Shown: positions 1 through 7,631, numbered from the stretch's first letter. The stretch: DNA of 13,910 nt from Candidatus Roizmanbacteria bacterium (GCA_026395475.1 JAPLYQ010000058.1:1-13910), one strand, 5' to 3'. Notes: a model not told the origin generated them from the letters alone. Translations and numbers: made by a program.

Positions 1-5
1 TACGC

Positions 6-773
6 ATGTACATGGCGATTCTTAAAATAAACTTAGTTTATTTGCTGACCTATCGTGCAAATTTTATAAATAATATTATTTCTGCGCTGGCGTGGGGTGC
101 ATTTCAAGTTATTTGGATAGCGCTGCTTACAGGAAAGCGAGGGACGGTATTTGGATGGACACCTGATGACATGATATTACTTACGTTCGGTTATTTTATG
201 GTTCTTGGTATTTTCCATTTTCTCTTTTCTCGTAATTTTGATATGTTTTCTCGAATTATCGATAGGGGAGAGTTTGATGCTATTTTGCTTAAACCTATTG
301 ATAGTCAATTTCATGCCACAATGCGTATTGCAAGTTACGCAAATCTTATTCGCGCGCTTGTTGGACTCGTGCTTATCATTATTTGGATTGTTATAAAGCA
401 CTATACCGTAACTCCTCTACAGGTTATTTTATTTAGTATATATATTTGTGTTGGAGTGATGACGTTATATTCCATTTGGCTGATCTTTATCACTACGCTC
501 ATTTGGTATCCTAATTTAAGTAATATGACGGACTTACTTTATACGGTAAATGGGCTTGCGCGATATCCAGGTGAGATGATACGGTCCTCTGGAAAAGTTA
601 TTCTCTATATTCTTATTCCTTTAGCATTGAGTATTAGTGCTCCTATGAAAATACTTCTTCATAAGAATGCATTAGAAGATGTTGTTATTCTTACCGTATC
701 GGGGTTATCCCTTTTTATTGTCTCTCGAATGTTTTGGAAGCACTCGCTTAAATTTTACAAGAGCGCAAGTTAA
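6..773 (+). CDS. ABC-2 type transporter permease (COG3694/ABC2_membrane_6-like), possibly 5'-partial
   Basis: Integral membrane subunit of an ABC exporter whose substrate cannot be told from sequence. About six hydrophobic segments are visible, near residues 22-42, 57-75, 115-131, 138-163, 197-213 and 225-242. Family hallmarks are the cytoplasmic stretch IIDRGEFDAILLKP (residues 84-97), matching the usual 'G-x-(L/F)-D-x-(L/I)-L-(L/x)-x-P' loop, then a YPGEMI motif (187-192) and an IP...P segment before the last helix. In this family the permease normally sits beside a second permease and an ATPase. Neither is in the window, so they would lie upstream of base 1. The first ATG is at base 6, and the frame is still open to the window edge, so a few N-terminal residues may be missing. 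Its TAA stop (771-773) directly abuts the stop of the convergent gene. Family assignment is confident; role is inferred. Confidence 0.85.
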   Translation: MYMAILKINLVYLLTYRANFINNIISALAWGAFQVIWIALLTGKRGTVFGWTPDDMILLTFGYFMVLGIFHFLFSRNFDMFSRIIDRGEFDAILLKPIDSQFHATMRIASYANLIRALVGLVLIIIWIVIKHYTVTPLQVILFSIYICVGVMTLYSIWLIFITTLIWYPNLSNMTDLLYTVNGLARYPGEMIRSSGKVILYILIPLALSISAPMKILLHKNALEDVVILTVSGLSLFIVSRMFWKHSLKFYKSAS

Positions 774-2282
774 TTACTGTAGTTTTTGCTTAATACACAT
801 GAGGTATCGTTCTCCTGGATCTGGGTTACCAACGAGTTTATTGTGTCCCGTTATATTCTCGAGTGGAATAGAATAATATGTCATAAGGTATCGAACAGCA
901 TCTAAAACTCGCTTTTCTTGATTTTTCATGATTGTTGTATATTTTTCGTTTTCCCAGTCAAGGGACGTAGTTGATATCTTATATTGTGTTGCGATTTCTT
1001 CCTTTTTTTGTTGTAGTTCGCCAGGAGCAAGTGCATTATTTTTCGTTGGATTCACAACATTACAATTTAAGTCATACCACAGATCAAATTCAGTTCCATT
1101 TGTCTCAATATTAATTGAATCTTCAAGTGTGGAACATCCTTCCCATGTAATTTTGTCATCATAAAAATTGGACATTTGTAACGTTTCATTATTATCAATT
1201 GCAAGACCACAGACTACTTTTTTACTATTCAAAGTTCCCCATGTAGCACCATTTCCTAAGAAATTAGGACTGTCACTCCAATGAAGGACAATATGTTCGG
1301 GCTTAATACATATGTACTGAGTTTTTCCATAAGGGATAGGAAGAACATTCAGTCCCCAATCAGCATTAATTGATTTTGATACCTTCGTTGTCCCGTTACT
1401 ACAATTTTTTCCCAACTGTGGCATGGTAGTAGGAGTTGGGGCAAGGGTAGGAGTAGGTGTATTTGTCGGCTTAGGTGTTGGTGTTGGGGTGAGGGTAGGG
1501 CTTGGAGTAGGAGTAGGTGTTTTTGTAGGCGTAGGTAATGGGGTGCTTGTGGGAATTGGTGTGTTTGATGGTTTTGGAGTAGGAGTGACAGGTGGCGTTA
1601 ATATAATTTGAGGAATTGGGTCATCAACTATATTTCTCGTCAGTGAAGAAAGTGCTACTGCATAGTCAACTATATTCACGACTTCGTCTCCAGTCAGGTC
1701 CCCCTTAAGGTTTTTCCCAACTTTTCCCAGATCTGCAATAATACTTGATATATCATAACTATCCACTCTTCCATTAGCAGGTTCCACGTCACCTCCAGCA
1801 AATGCCTGAGCGGTAAGATTAAGGATGGTTGGAGGTTTATCTGTAAAGACAAATTGAGGGGCCATGCATGCCGATCCTGTCGCAACTTCACTACAAAATA
1901 AACGACTCATATATCCTTTTGGTTTAATAGAGATTGCATAGAAAGCAGTAAGAGGGATAGAAGAATCAAGACTGATTGTTGCCTCGTGGATTTTATCTGT
2001 ATTGTATTGAAAATCGACATCCTTCCATTCTTTTACCTTTCCTTGAAAGTTATTATAAAACGTAACTGTGCCCTTGACCGTATTAGGAATGAAATGTTCT
2101 CCTTGTAGCTTTATTTGCAAGGTCACTGTTGGATTATATGCGCGTGTGAGACCAGATCTTAATGTGATAAATAAGACCAAGAAAACAACAATACTAATGA
2201 GAAGAACCAACCCTGTTGTAATAAAAGCGAGAATAGTTGTGAACGATCTGCGAATAGTGTTGTAATCCATATTTCTTACCAT
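774..2282 (-). CDS. Membrane-anchored dockerin protein with C-terminal zinc amidase (Amidase_2/PGRP-like) domain
   Basis: Predicted envelope peptidoglycan amidase of 502 residues. In order: a transmembrane anchor (17-41); a small beta domain (about 50-160); a dockerin type I-like pair of calcium-loop helices (about 163-214, with loops GDVEPANGRVDSYD and GDLTGDEVVNIVDY); a Pro/Thr linker (about 228-288); and an AmpD/PGRP-fold domain (about 329-500). Likely zinc ligands are His334 (IVLHWSD), His480 (GHNK) and Asp488 (PDPG), matching the His/His/Asp set of AmpD. Glu393 (NIETNG) fits the catalytic Glu position. Such enzymes cut the bond between N-acetylmuramic acid and L-alanine. Eight cysteines lie outside the anchor. 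The start overlaps the preceding gene by 7 bases, implying one operon and translational coupling. An alternative ATG at 2270 would avoid the overlap. Family calls are strong; substrate and dockerin partner are inferred. Confidence 0.82.
   Translation of the reverse strand: MVRNMDYNTIRRSFTTILAFITTGLVLLISIVVFLVLFITLRSGLTRAYNPTVTLQIKLQGEHFIPNTVKGTVTFYNNFQGKVKEWKDVDFQYNTDKIHEATISLDSSIPLTAFYAISIKPKGYMSRLFCSEVATGSACMAPQFVFTDKPPTILNLTAQAFAGGDVEPANGRVDSYDISSIIADLGKVGKNLKGDLTGDEVVNIVDYAVALSSLTRNIVDDPIPQIILTPPVTPTPKPSNTPIPTSTPLPTPTKTPTPTPSPTLTPTPTPKPTNTPTPTLAPTPTTMPQLGKNCSNGTTKVSKSINADWGLNVLPIPYGKTQYICIKPEHIVLHWSDSPNFLGNGATWGTLNSKKVVCGLAIDNNETLQMSNFYDDKITWEGCSTLEDSINIETNGTEFDLWYDLNCNVVNPTKNNALAPGELQQKKEEIATQYKISTTSLDWENEKYTTIMKNQEKRVLDAVRYLMTYYSIPLENITGHNKLVGNPDPGERYLMCIKQKLQ
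1421..1600 (-). repeat. Low-complexity Pro/Thr linker coding repeat
   Basis: About 60 codons of degenerate TP/PTP units inside the dockerin-amidase gene, seen on the plus strand as G/T-rich 'ggtgtaggagta' units. It encodes an extended spacer between the dockerin and the amidase. Such tracts change length by slippage, and the complementary strand gives a spurious Val-Gly reading frame. Confidence 0.9.
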
Positions 2283-2938
2283 GTTATATCTTTAAAACTG
2301 TGTTCTAGATCTAAAATTGATGTTCCCAAAGAATAAATATGTGTTTTAGTTGGATCAATGGAAATAACGACTTTTTGTGAAAGATCTTTTTTTTCAAACG
2401 TACAGGAAGCAAAGCGTTTATTAATCATTCCACCAGCAATTTTTTCTGTGGTGATATTTGCAATACCCGTAATGTTCAGCGCATCATTCTTACTCGTTAT
2501 AAGGGGATAATTTGAGAATACATCGCCTGGAGTGCAACTCGGTCCCTCTTTCATATTGGAGAATGTAAGCCCAAGATCCGCAGCATCAAACAATGCTTTT
2601 GTGGGGCCATTTATCCAAAATGCAATTGTTTTTTTTGATGGCGAAAATTGTGTCTCAATTGCAGAAATATACACGCCAGTTTCTTTTTTAGTATCTGTCA
2701 CATTTGCGGTTTGTTGTTCACGCAGATCGTCTACATTTTTTCTTAATTGCCCCTGCATTTGGGTTTGAAGCGAGTTGATATATTTTTTGTTTTGTTCAAG
2801 AGCTTGTGTATTATCTTTATTTACTTTTGTAAGACGAGAAAGTTCTTGATTCAGAAGGGTAATGCGAAGTAAGAAATAGACGATAATTGCAGAAATAATG
2901 AGAAAAAAAACAATCAGTGTCAATATAATTTTTTTCAT
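2276..2938 (-). CDS. Membrane-anchored coiled-coil protein with possible cohesin-like C-terminal domain
   Basis: A 220-residue protein that I do not recognise by name. It has a short basic N-terminus and one hydrophobic anchor (residues about 4-24). A heptad-like, Gln/Asn-rich coiled coil follows (about 25-80). The beta-rich C-terminal part (about 96-210) resembles a cohesin fold in its pattern: AADLGLTFSN like the cohesin '...l.YDp' strand, LNITGIANITTEKIAGG like the later 'I.itG...gG' strands, then a VVISID strand. Two cysteines (135, 179) could form a disulfide. The neighbouring dockerin gene, overlapping by 7 bases downstream, makes a cohesin role attractive, but this is inference. The start at 2938 was chosen because it begins the anchor and sits just below a promoter-like element. 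Longer versions of the frame would run into the divergent peptidase gene. Confidence 0.72.
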   Translation of the reverse strand: MKKIILTLIVFFLIISAIIVYFLLRITLLNQELSRLTKVNKDNTQALEQNKKYINSLQTQMQGQLRKNVDDLREQQTANVTDTKKETGVYISAIETQFSPSKKTIAFWINGPTKALFDAADLGLTFSNMKEGPSCTPGDVFSNYPLITSKNDALNITGIANITTEKIAGGMINKRFASCTFEKKDLSQKVVISIDPTKTHIYSLGTSILDLEHSFKDITW

Positions 2939-2951
2939 GAATGGTATATAT

Positions 2952-2980
2952 AGTGTATAGAGAGATGAGAGGTAAGTCAA
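2952..2980 (-). promoter_or_regulatory. Sigma70-type promoter for the coiled-coil/dockerin-amidase operon
   Basis: Reading the minus strand, TTGACT (2980-2975) and TACACT (2957-2952) are separated by 17 bases. Only 13 bases lie between the -10 element and the ATG at 2938, so transcription starting about 7 bases downstream would leave a leader of roughly 6 bases. No Shine-Dalgarno motif precedes the ATG. Confidence 0.5.
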
Positions 2981-3009
2981 ATAACTCTCCTTGCATACAA
3001 TCACTCTTG

Positions 3010-3015
3010 TATAAT
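3010..3015 (+). promoter_or_regulatory. Perfect TATAAT -10 element, implying a leaderless M16 peptidase mRNA
   Basis: TATAAT ends 8 bases before the ATG at 3024, so the expected transcription start falls on or within a base or two of the start codon. No good -35 hexamer is seen at 16-18 bases upstream. TTGCAT (2991-2996) lies only 13 bases away, which is too close for normal spacing. No Shine-Dalgarno motif is present. Confidence 0.5.
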
Positions 3016-3023
3016 GGGAACTT

Positions 3024-4295
3024 ATGAATACACAATCACACACTCTATCAAATGGCCTGAGAGTCTTATTAATCGATACGGAGTCATTTCCAACAGTAAC
3101 TGCCCTCGTTATGGTAGGAGCTGGAAGTAGATATGAACGAAAAGATAATAATGGCATTGCCCACTTTTTTGAGCATATGGCTTTTAAAGGATCAAAGAAA
3201 TACAAGACTTCATTTGAAATCTCTTCGGCAATCGAAGGAATTGGAGGAGTGTTTAATGCATTTACTTCTAAAGATCATACAGGATATTGGATAAAAGCTA
3301 CGACAGAACATACACACACGCTTCTGGACGTGCTTTCTGACATGATTCTTCATCCTTTACTTGAAGCTGATGAGATCGAACGTGAAAAAGGCGTAATCGT
3401 AGAAGAAATAAATATGTATGAAGATATGCCTTCTCGAAAAGTGGGGGACATCTTTGAAGAAGTTATGTATAAGGGAAGTCAATTGGGATTTGATATTGCG
3501 GGGACAAAAGAAACAGTTACCGCATTTAATAGAAAAACATTTACCGACTATATTGATGAGTTATATCACCCAAATAATGCGGTAGTTGTGATCGCAGGAG
3601 GATTGCAGGGAAAAAATTATCTTCCAGAAATTGAGAAGAAATTTGGAACATGGAAGAATAAAAAAACATTAGCCTTTGAAAAATATGTGGGTCAACAAAA
3701 GAAACCAATTCTTCATATACAACATAAAAAAACAGAACAAGTACATATGTGTATTGGCTTCAAATCATTTTCTTTTACGGACGAGCGAAAATATGCACTT
3801 CAAGTGCTAGCTGCCGTTCTAGGAGGTGGCATGTCTTCACGTCTGTTCATGGAGGTGCGTGAGAAAAGGGGATTATGCTACTATATTTCAACTGGACGTG
3901 AGTTATATGCAGATACTGGAAGTTTGGTAACTCAAGCTGGAATTCGAAACGACAAGCAAAAAATACAAGAGGCAATTAACGTGATTTTAGAAGAACACAT
4001 GAAAATCGTAAAAGGCACTGTTTCTGATGAAGAAGTTGAAAAAGCAAAAGAACTTTTGAAAGGAAGATATTTATTGAGTCTGGAAGATTCTATGAATATT
4101 GCCACGATGTTTGGATCAAAATATATTCTTGAGGGAGAAATTGCAGACACAAAAAAAGTATTGGAAAAACTGAAAAAAATATCTAAAAAGGACATAATTG
4201 CTGTTGCAAAACAGATTTTTATACCTTCTGGGCTTACCTGTGCCATAATCGGGCCACTCGGGGAGCATGATGTCGCGCTACCTGTAATACTATAA
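3024..4295 (+). CDS. M16 family zinc metallopeptidase (M16B, processing-peptidase-like)
   Basis: A 423-residue cytoplasmic-type peptidase of normal single-chain M16B length. The inverted zinc motif HFFEH is at residues 47-51 (His47, Glu50 as catalytic base, His51). The third ligand lies in GVIVEEINMYED, at Glu127 or Glu128, about 76-77 residues after His51, as the family requires. The C-terminal half-domain carries the typical GGGMSSRLFMEVREKRG and RGLCYYIS segment (about residues 271-294). There is no signal peptide, so it probably degrades peptides or processes a precursor inside the cell. It is divergent from the amidase operon across 85 bases and reads alone, 116 bases ahead of the next gene. 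All key residues are present. Family call is firm; substrate is unknown. Confidence 0.93.
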   Translation: MNTQSHTLSNGLRVLLIDTESFPTVTALVMVGAGSRYERKDNNGIAHFFEHMAFKGSKKYKTSFEISSAIEGIGGVFNAFTSKDHTGYWIKATTEHTHTLLDVLSDMILHPLLEADEIEREKGVIVEEINMYEDMPSRKVGDIFEEVMYKGSQLGFDIAGTKETVTAFNRKTFTDYIDELYHPNNAVVVIAGGLQGKNYLPEIEKKFGTWKNKKTLAFEKYVGQQKKPILHIQHKKTEQVHMCIGFKSFSFTDERKYALQVLAAVLGGGMSSRLFMEVREKRGLCYYISTGRELYADTGSLVTQAGIRNDKQKIQEAINVILEEHMKIVKGTVSDEEVEKAKELLKGRYLLSLEDSMNIATMFGSKYILEGEIADTKKVLEKLKKISKKDIIAVAKQIFIPSGLTCAIIGPLGEHDVALPVIL

Positions 4296-4321
4296 TATAC
4301 ACTTGCATACAGGCTCATTTT

Positions 4322-4349
4322 TTGATAGTTTTTTTATATGGTGTATATT
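4322..4349 (+). promoter_or_regulatory. Candidate promoter for the rhodanese-like/giant surface protein operon
   Basis: TTGATA (4322-4327) and TATATT (4344-4349) are spaced by 16 bases. They lie in the 116-base gap after the peptidase stop and would give a leader of about 55 bases containing the inverted repeat described separately. The gap is very T/A-rich, so chance hexamers are likely. TATACA at 4397-4402, 9 bases before the ATG, is a rival -10 that would give a leaderless message. Confidence 0.3.
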
Positions 4350-4405
4350 TTTTTGTATGAGGATTTTCGATACATAAAAAATACTCCTTTTTTACATATA
4401 CACCA
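4339..4405 (+). repeat. 10-bp perfect inverted repeat with nested hairpin upstream of the rhodanese-like gene
   Basis: TGGTGTATAT (4339-4348) is the exact reverse complement of ATATACACCA (4396-4405), 47 bases apart. Inside, TGTAT (4354-4358) can pair with ATACA (4370-4374), extended by a run of T against A. A further ATATACAC lies at 4295-4302 on the peptidase stop codon. It could be an operator or a leader RNA structure. The region is AT-rich, so biological meaning is uncertain. Confidence 0.4.
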
Positions 4406-4411
4406 GTCTCC

Positions 4412-5131
4412 ATGAAAAAGAAAACTCAGAAACATCTCTCAGATATTAAAGTAACAAAAATACCAGAGAGGCTTACTGCGCACGTAATTGAAACCAAAAG
4501 TAATATAAAAAGATCTATTATGATAGGGTTTTTTAGCTTCCTTATTACCGTAATTACTATATTCGTTTCGTTTCAATTTCCTCGCATAGTGGGAGAAATA
4601 AAAAAAGTAACTCTTGGTTTTATGCCTAAGGAAAAAATAAATTTGGATAATACTTTTTTAAACGGCGTGGATCAGTCAGTTGACCCACTTTTAGTCAAAA
4701 ATATTATTGATAGACGAGATCCAACATGGATTTTTGTAGACTATCGTTCTCCTGCGGAATTTAAGGCGAGCCACATTAAAGGCGCAATAAATATTCCCCT
4801 GTACTTGGATTTTAAAGCATATTTAGAATCAACCGTTTCACTTGATATATGGTATGCAGATTATTGGAAAGTACAAAAATTGGGAAAAAAAGTATTGTTG
4901 TACGGATATTGGGACAAGTCAAAAATGGCACAAAACCTCGCACAATTTCTTACAAAAAAGGGTGAACATTTTTATTTGCTCAATATGGGATTCTATGAAT
5001 TCAAGTCCAATTACTATCAATGGGTTCCAGGAGGAGATATGAACGACGTTACAGTTGCCGCATATCTTGAGGGCACTTTTGTGGAGCCTCCAAGAGCTGA
5101 TGGGGTACCAGCAAATCCAACAACAAAATAA
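4412..5131 (+). CDS. Membrane-anchored rhodanese-fold protein lacking the catalytic cysteine
   Basis: A 239-residue protein with a basic cytoplasmic N-terminus (1-34), one membrane helix (about 36-55) and a rhodanese fold outside the membrane (about 92-207). The diagnostic segment FVDYRSPAEFKASHIKGAIN (108-127) is intact. The active-site loop should read 'Y-C-x-x-G-x-R-S' but reads YGYWDKSK (164-171), with Gly165 in place of the nucleophilic cysteine. The protein has no cysteine at all, so sulfur transfer by the known mechanism is excluded. A binding or scaffold role is the likely alternative. An acidic, Pro-rich tail follows. No Shine-Dalgarno motif is seen at its start. Its stop is one base before the ATG of the giant secreted protein, so the two are very probably cotranscribed and translationally coupled. 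Fold call is firm; function unknown. Confidence 0.85.
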   Translation: MKKKTQKHLSDIKVTKIPERLTAHVIETKSNIKRSIMIGFFSFLITVITIFVSFQFPRIVGEIKKVTLGFMPKEKINLDNTFLNGVDQSVDPLLVKNIIDRRDPTWIFVDYRSPAEFKASHIKGAINIPLYLDFKAYLESTVSLDIWYADYWKVQKLGKKVLLYGYWDKSKMAQNLAQFLTKKGEHFYLLNMGFYEFKSNYYQWVPGGDMNDVTVAAYLEGTFVEPPRADGVPANPTTK

Positions 5132-5132
5132 C

Positions 5133-6464
5133 ATGAGAAAAATAAAAAAATTATTTTCATTTGTCAATAAAAGACTTTTAAGAAAAGCTTTTATTCTCCT
5201 CATGGTTTTGAGCATCTATGTCCCAGGCTTTTTGTCCTACCTTCCTCAAAATAGCGCTCCTGTACTTGCTGCAACTCAAACCTATACATCTCAAGCAGAT
5301 TTTATGGCGGGGAAATATGAATTTAACGAAATTGACCCACTTTCAAGTGCAGGAGACATACAACTTCAAGCAGATTTGGGTAACTGGGATGCGTCTGCTC
5401 CAGCATATTTAAACCACAATGTAAACACAAATACCAAATTGATACGAGTAGGAAATTTTTTGTATGCATTTAGGAATAGACAGTTGGGACAGTTTGTTCG
5501 TTATGATTTATCTACTCGAGAATGGAAAGAGATGGCATACACACCAGATCAACCATATGAAGTAATTGATGCAACATCCAACCATACAGACACTATCTGG
5601 GCTTTTGCAACAAGAAGTGGAAGAAAACATTTTTTAAAATATTACGTTCCCACAGACACCTGGACGTATTTAGACACAACACCACTCACTCTTACACAAG
5701 GATCAACTTTGCAATATGTGGCTCCCAATTATGTGTATGCATTTCAAGGTGGTGGTACAAGCTTTTGGAGATATAACATCACAAATAATGCATGGTCACA
5801 ACTTGCAAATGCAGTTGCCACCTGTACCAATTATTGTTCTCTTGAATATGACGGATCCCAATATATGTATCTTGCAACTGATGCAGGAGCTCCTGATGGA
5901 TTTTTCCGTTATGACACGATAAATGGTGGGGTCTGGGTTGCACAAACGAGTATGCCAATTGATGGAGCTATGAACTATGGTTCTGATCTTATCAAAGCTG
6001 GTTCAAGTTACTACGTTATGCGAAGCGCAGGAACAAATACGTTTTATAAATTCACGGCAGGAACATGGACGACCGTTCGAAATGTGCCTTTTGTCACTAC
6101 GTATGGAAGTATGGCCTACGATGATGCAAATAATCAACTCATCGTTATGGGAGGTGTTGGAGAATTGGCGTATTACTATCCAGCTACCAATACGTGGAGC
6201 AATCCGATGACAGGTCCGCCTGCAAATGGATATCAAACAGCAAATGCAATTACTTCAGATGGTGCTGGGAATATTTATATGTGTCGTGGACAAACGACCA
6301 CTACATGTTATAAATATGTAATAGCCACGGACACGTGGACTGCAACTACGGTAGCAACAGGAACATTAGGGACAGGAACTTCATTGACATATGTTAACAG
6401 CAAGCTTTATACCACACGAGGTGCTACTGCAAACAATATTTATAGTTATGATGGAGCAGCATAG
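5133..6464 (+). CDS. Giant secreted kelch-repeat surface protein, N-terminal segment ending at an in-frame TAG
   Basis: First 443 residues of a large exported protein. The ATG at 5133 is chosen over upstream ATGs because it lies one base after the rhodanese-like stop and starts a clear signal peptide: MRKIKKLFSFVNKRLLRK, then a hydrophobic core (about 19-37) and a likely cut near APVLA-ATQT (residue 46). The mature part holds kelch-like blades, each ending in an aromatic-Tyr-Asp...Trp motif (FVRYDLSTREW, FLKYYVPTDTW, FWRYNITNNAW, CYKYVIATDTW and others). The frame stops at TAG 6462-6464, right after IYSYDGAA, where the next blade tryptophan is expected. The same frame continues open to 8429 with more blades. 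I therefore read this as one gene broken at codon 444 by TGG-to-TAG, either a real mutation or an error. A truncated secreted product is the alternative. Confidence 0.82.
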   Translation: MRKIKKLFSFVNKRLLRKAFILLMVLSIYVPGFLSYLPQNSAPVLAATQTYTSQADFMAGKYEFNEIDPLSSAGDIQLQADLGNWDASAPAYLNHNVNTNTKLIRVGNFLYAFRNRQLGQFVRYDLSTREWKEMAYTPDQPYEVIDATSNHTDTIWAFATRSGRKHFLKYYVPTDTWTYLDTTPLTLTQGSTLQYVAPNYVYAFQGGGTSFWRYNITNNAWSQLANAVATCTNYCSLEYDGSQYMYLATDAGAPDGFFRYDTINGGVWVAQTSMPIDGAMNYGSDLIKAGSSYYVMRSAGTNTFYKFTAGTWTTVRNVPFVTTYGSMAYDDANNQLIVMGGVGELAYYYPATNTWSNPMTGPPANGYQTANAITSDGAGNIYMCRGQTTTTCYKYVIATDTWTATTVATGTLGTGTSLTYVNSKLYTTRGATANNIYSYDGAA

Positions 6465-7010
6465 GCGACACCCACTGCACCGCCAGCCCAATTAGGAGAT
6501 GGATCTGCAATGGTAGCATCGGGTTCTGGAGCAACAGGCGCAATTTTTGCAGTACAAGGTGGAGCGGGGACAGGTTTTTATCGCTATGATGTTACAGGAA
6601 ATTCGTGGCTTACAAAAACTGCAACATTAGAGCCTGTTTATCGTGGTTCAGGACTTGCTCAAGCAGGTATGTTTACGTATCTCTTAAACGGTGGAATGAG
6701 AGGAAAGTTTTATCGTTATCATGAAACAACAAATGGATGGGAAGAGCTTCCATCACTCCCTGTTGGAAGTTATGAAGGAGGAGGTCTTATTTCTGACGGA
6801 GGAAATTATATTTATGCGATGGTTGGTGGAGAAAATGATGTATGGTCTCGACGTATCTATCGCTACTCAATTTCCGGCGCAACATGGACTCGTATGGCAG
6901 ATGCGCCTGGTATGATGCGCTTTGGTGGAGGAATGACATTTTACAATGGAACTATTTATGCATATAACGGATATGGAGGAAGTTTTTGGAAATATACTCC
7001 ACCAACGACA
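5385..7010 (+). other. Kelch-like propeller array 1 (11 Trp-type blade positions plus terminal FWKY)
   Basis: Blades of about 45-55 residues, each with a Tyr-Asp-type strand, a conserved tryptophan and a Pro-rich turn. I count ten intact Trp motifs, one position occupied by the TAG codon at 6462, and a terminal FWKYTPP. Twelve units would suit two six-bladed propellers, which is an inference from counting only. Confidence 0.65.
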
Positions 7011-7013
7011 ACA

Positions 7014-7289
7014 TATAAAGCAAGTGGAACATGGTATTCAGCAGTCCAAGATTTGACATATGTTTCATCATTTGGTAATTACACAACAACCGACACTAAA
7101 CCAGGAGGAACAGGAGTTTCGTATTATACTCGAACGAGCGATAATCAAAATACTTGGGATGATTGGAGTTTGGTCAGTGGGACTACAATAAATTCGACTC
7201 CTCGAAGATATGTACAAACGAAAGCGGTGCTTACAGGTAATGGGACAGCTACTCCAACTATTTCTGATATTGCAATAAATTACACAGGG
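7014..7289 (+). repeat. Beta-sandwich module, copy 1
   Basis: Begins YKASGTWYSAVQDL, includes SYYTRTSDNQNTWDDWS and RRYVQTKAVL, and ends TPTISDIAINY. It aligns by eye with 10475-10783 (YKSTGNYISRTVDLG, FETRTSTDATTWSSW, ARYMQTRVTM, TPTVSDMSIEYY). Both copies sit directly after a terminal FWKY and directly before an Ig-like repeat. Confidence 0.7.
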
Positions 7290-7631
7290 GATACTTCAGT
7301 TCCGGATATTGGAAGTCTCAGTCTTTCTGCAAAAGCACAAAAAGGGTCTGGGACAACAATCACAACAGGGAATACATATAACTACACAAACCCCTATTTT
7401 TCATGGTCTGGAGTCACTGATACTGAGTCTGGAATAGACGGATATTATGTCTATTTTGGATCATCTGCTTCAGGTGATCCAGTAACTCTGGGAAATTTCC
7501 AACAGACAACAGACTATGTCGTCAATACACCAATGGTTGCTGGCACTTCTTATTATTTGCGTATTGCACCAAAAAATAAAGCGGGGACAACTCCAGTGGC
7601 AGATACGTATTTCACATATATTTATAATGGA
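7290..7631 (+). repeat. Ig-like repeat R1 (isolated copy)
   Basis: A 114-residue unit starting DTSVPD, with NPYFSWSGVTD, GIDGYYVYFG and SYYLRIAPKNKAG. It is the same unit as the tandem block R2-R7 but diverged, and it stands alone ahead of the DUF2341 domain. Confidence 0.75.

Noticed and set aside
760..795. Rho-independent terminator between the convergent genes
   Set aside because: Only a 4-base GCAA/TTGC pairing is visible, with no GC-rich stem and no proper T tract.
1423..1611. Plus-strand Val-Gly repeat reading frame
   Set aside because: It is the complement of the Pro/Thr linker of the amidase gene; low complexity, no start context, and fully explained by the minus-strand gene.
2939..3205. 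Longer N-terminus for the coiled-coil protein, starting at 3205
   Set aside because: It would overlap the divergent M16 gene by about 180 bases and put a non-signal extension before a clean membrane anchor; the ATG at 2938 follows a promoter-like pair.
5055..5132. Upstream ATG at 5055 for the giant secreted protein
   Set aside because: It lies inside the rhodanese-like gene and would bury the signal peptide; the ATG at 5133 begins a normal signal sequence.
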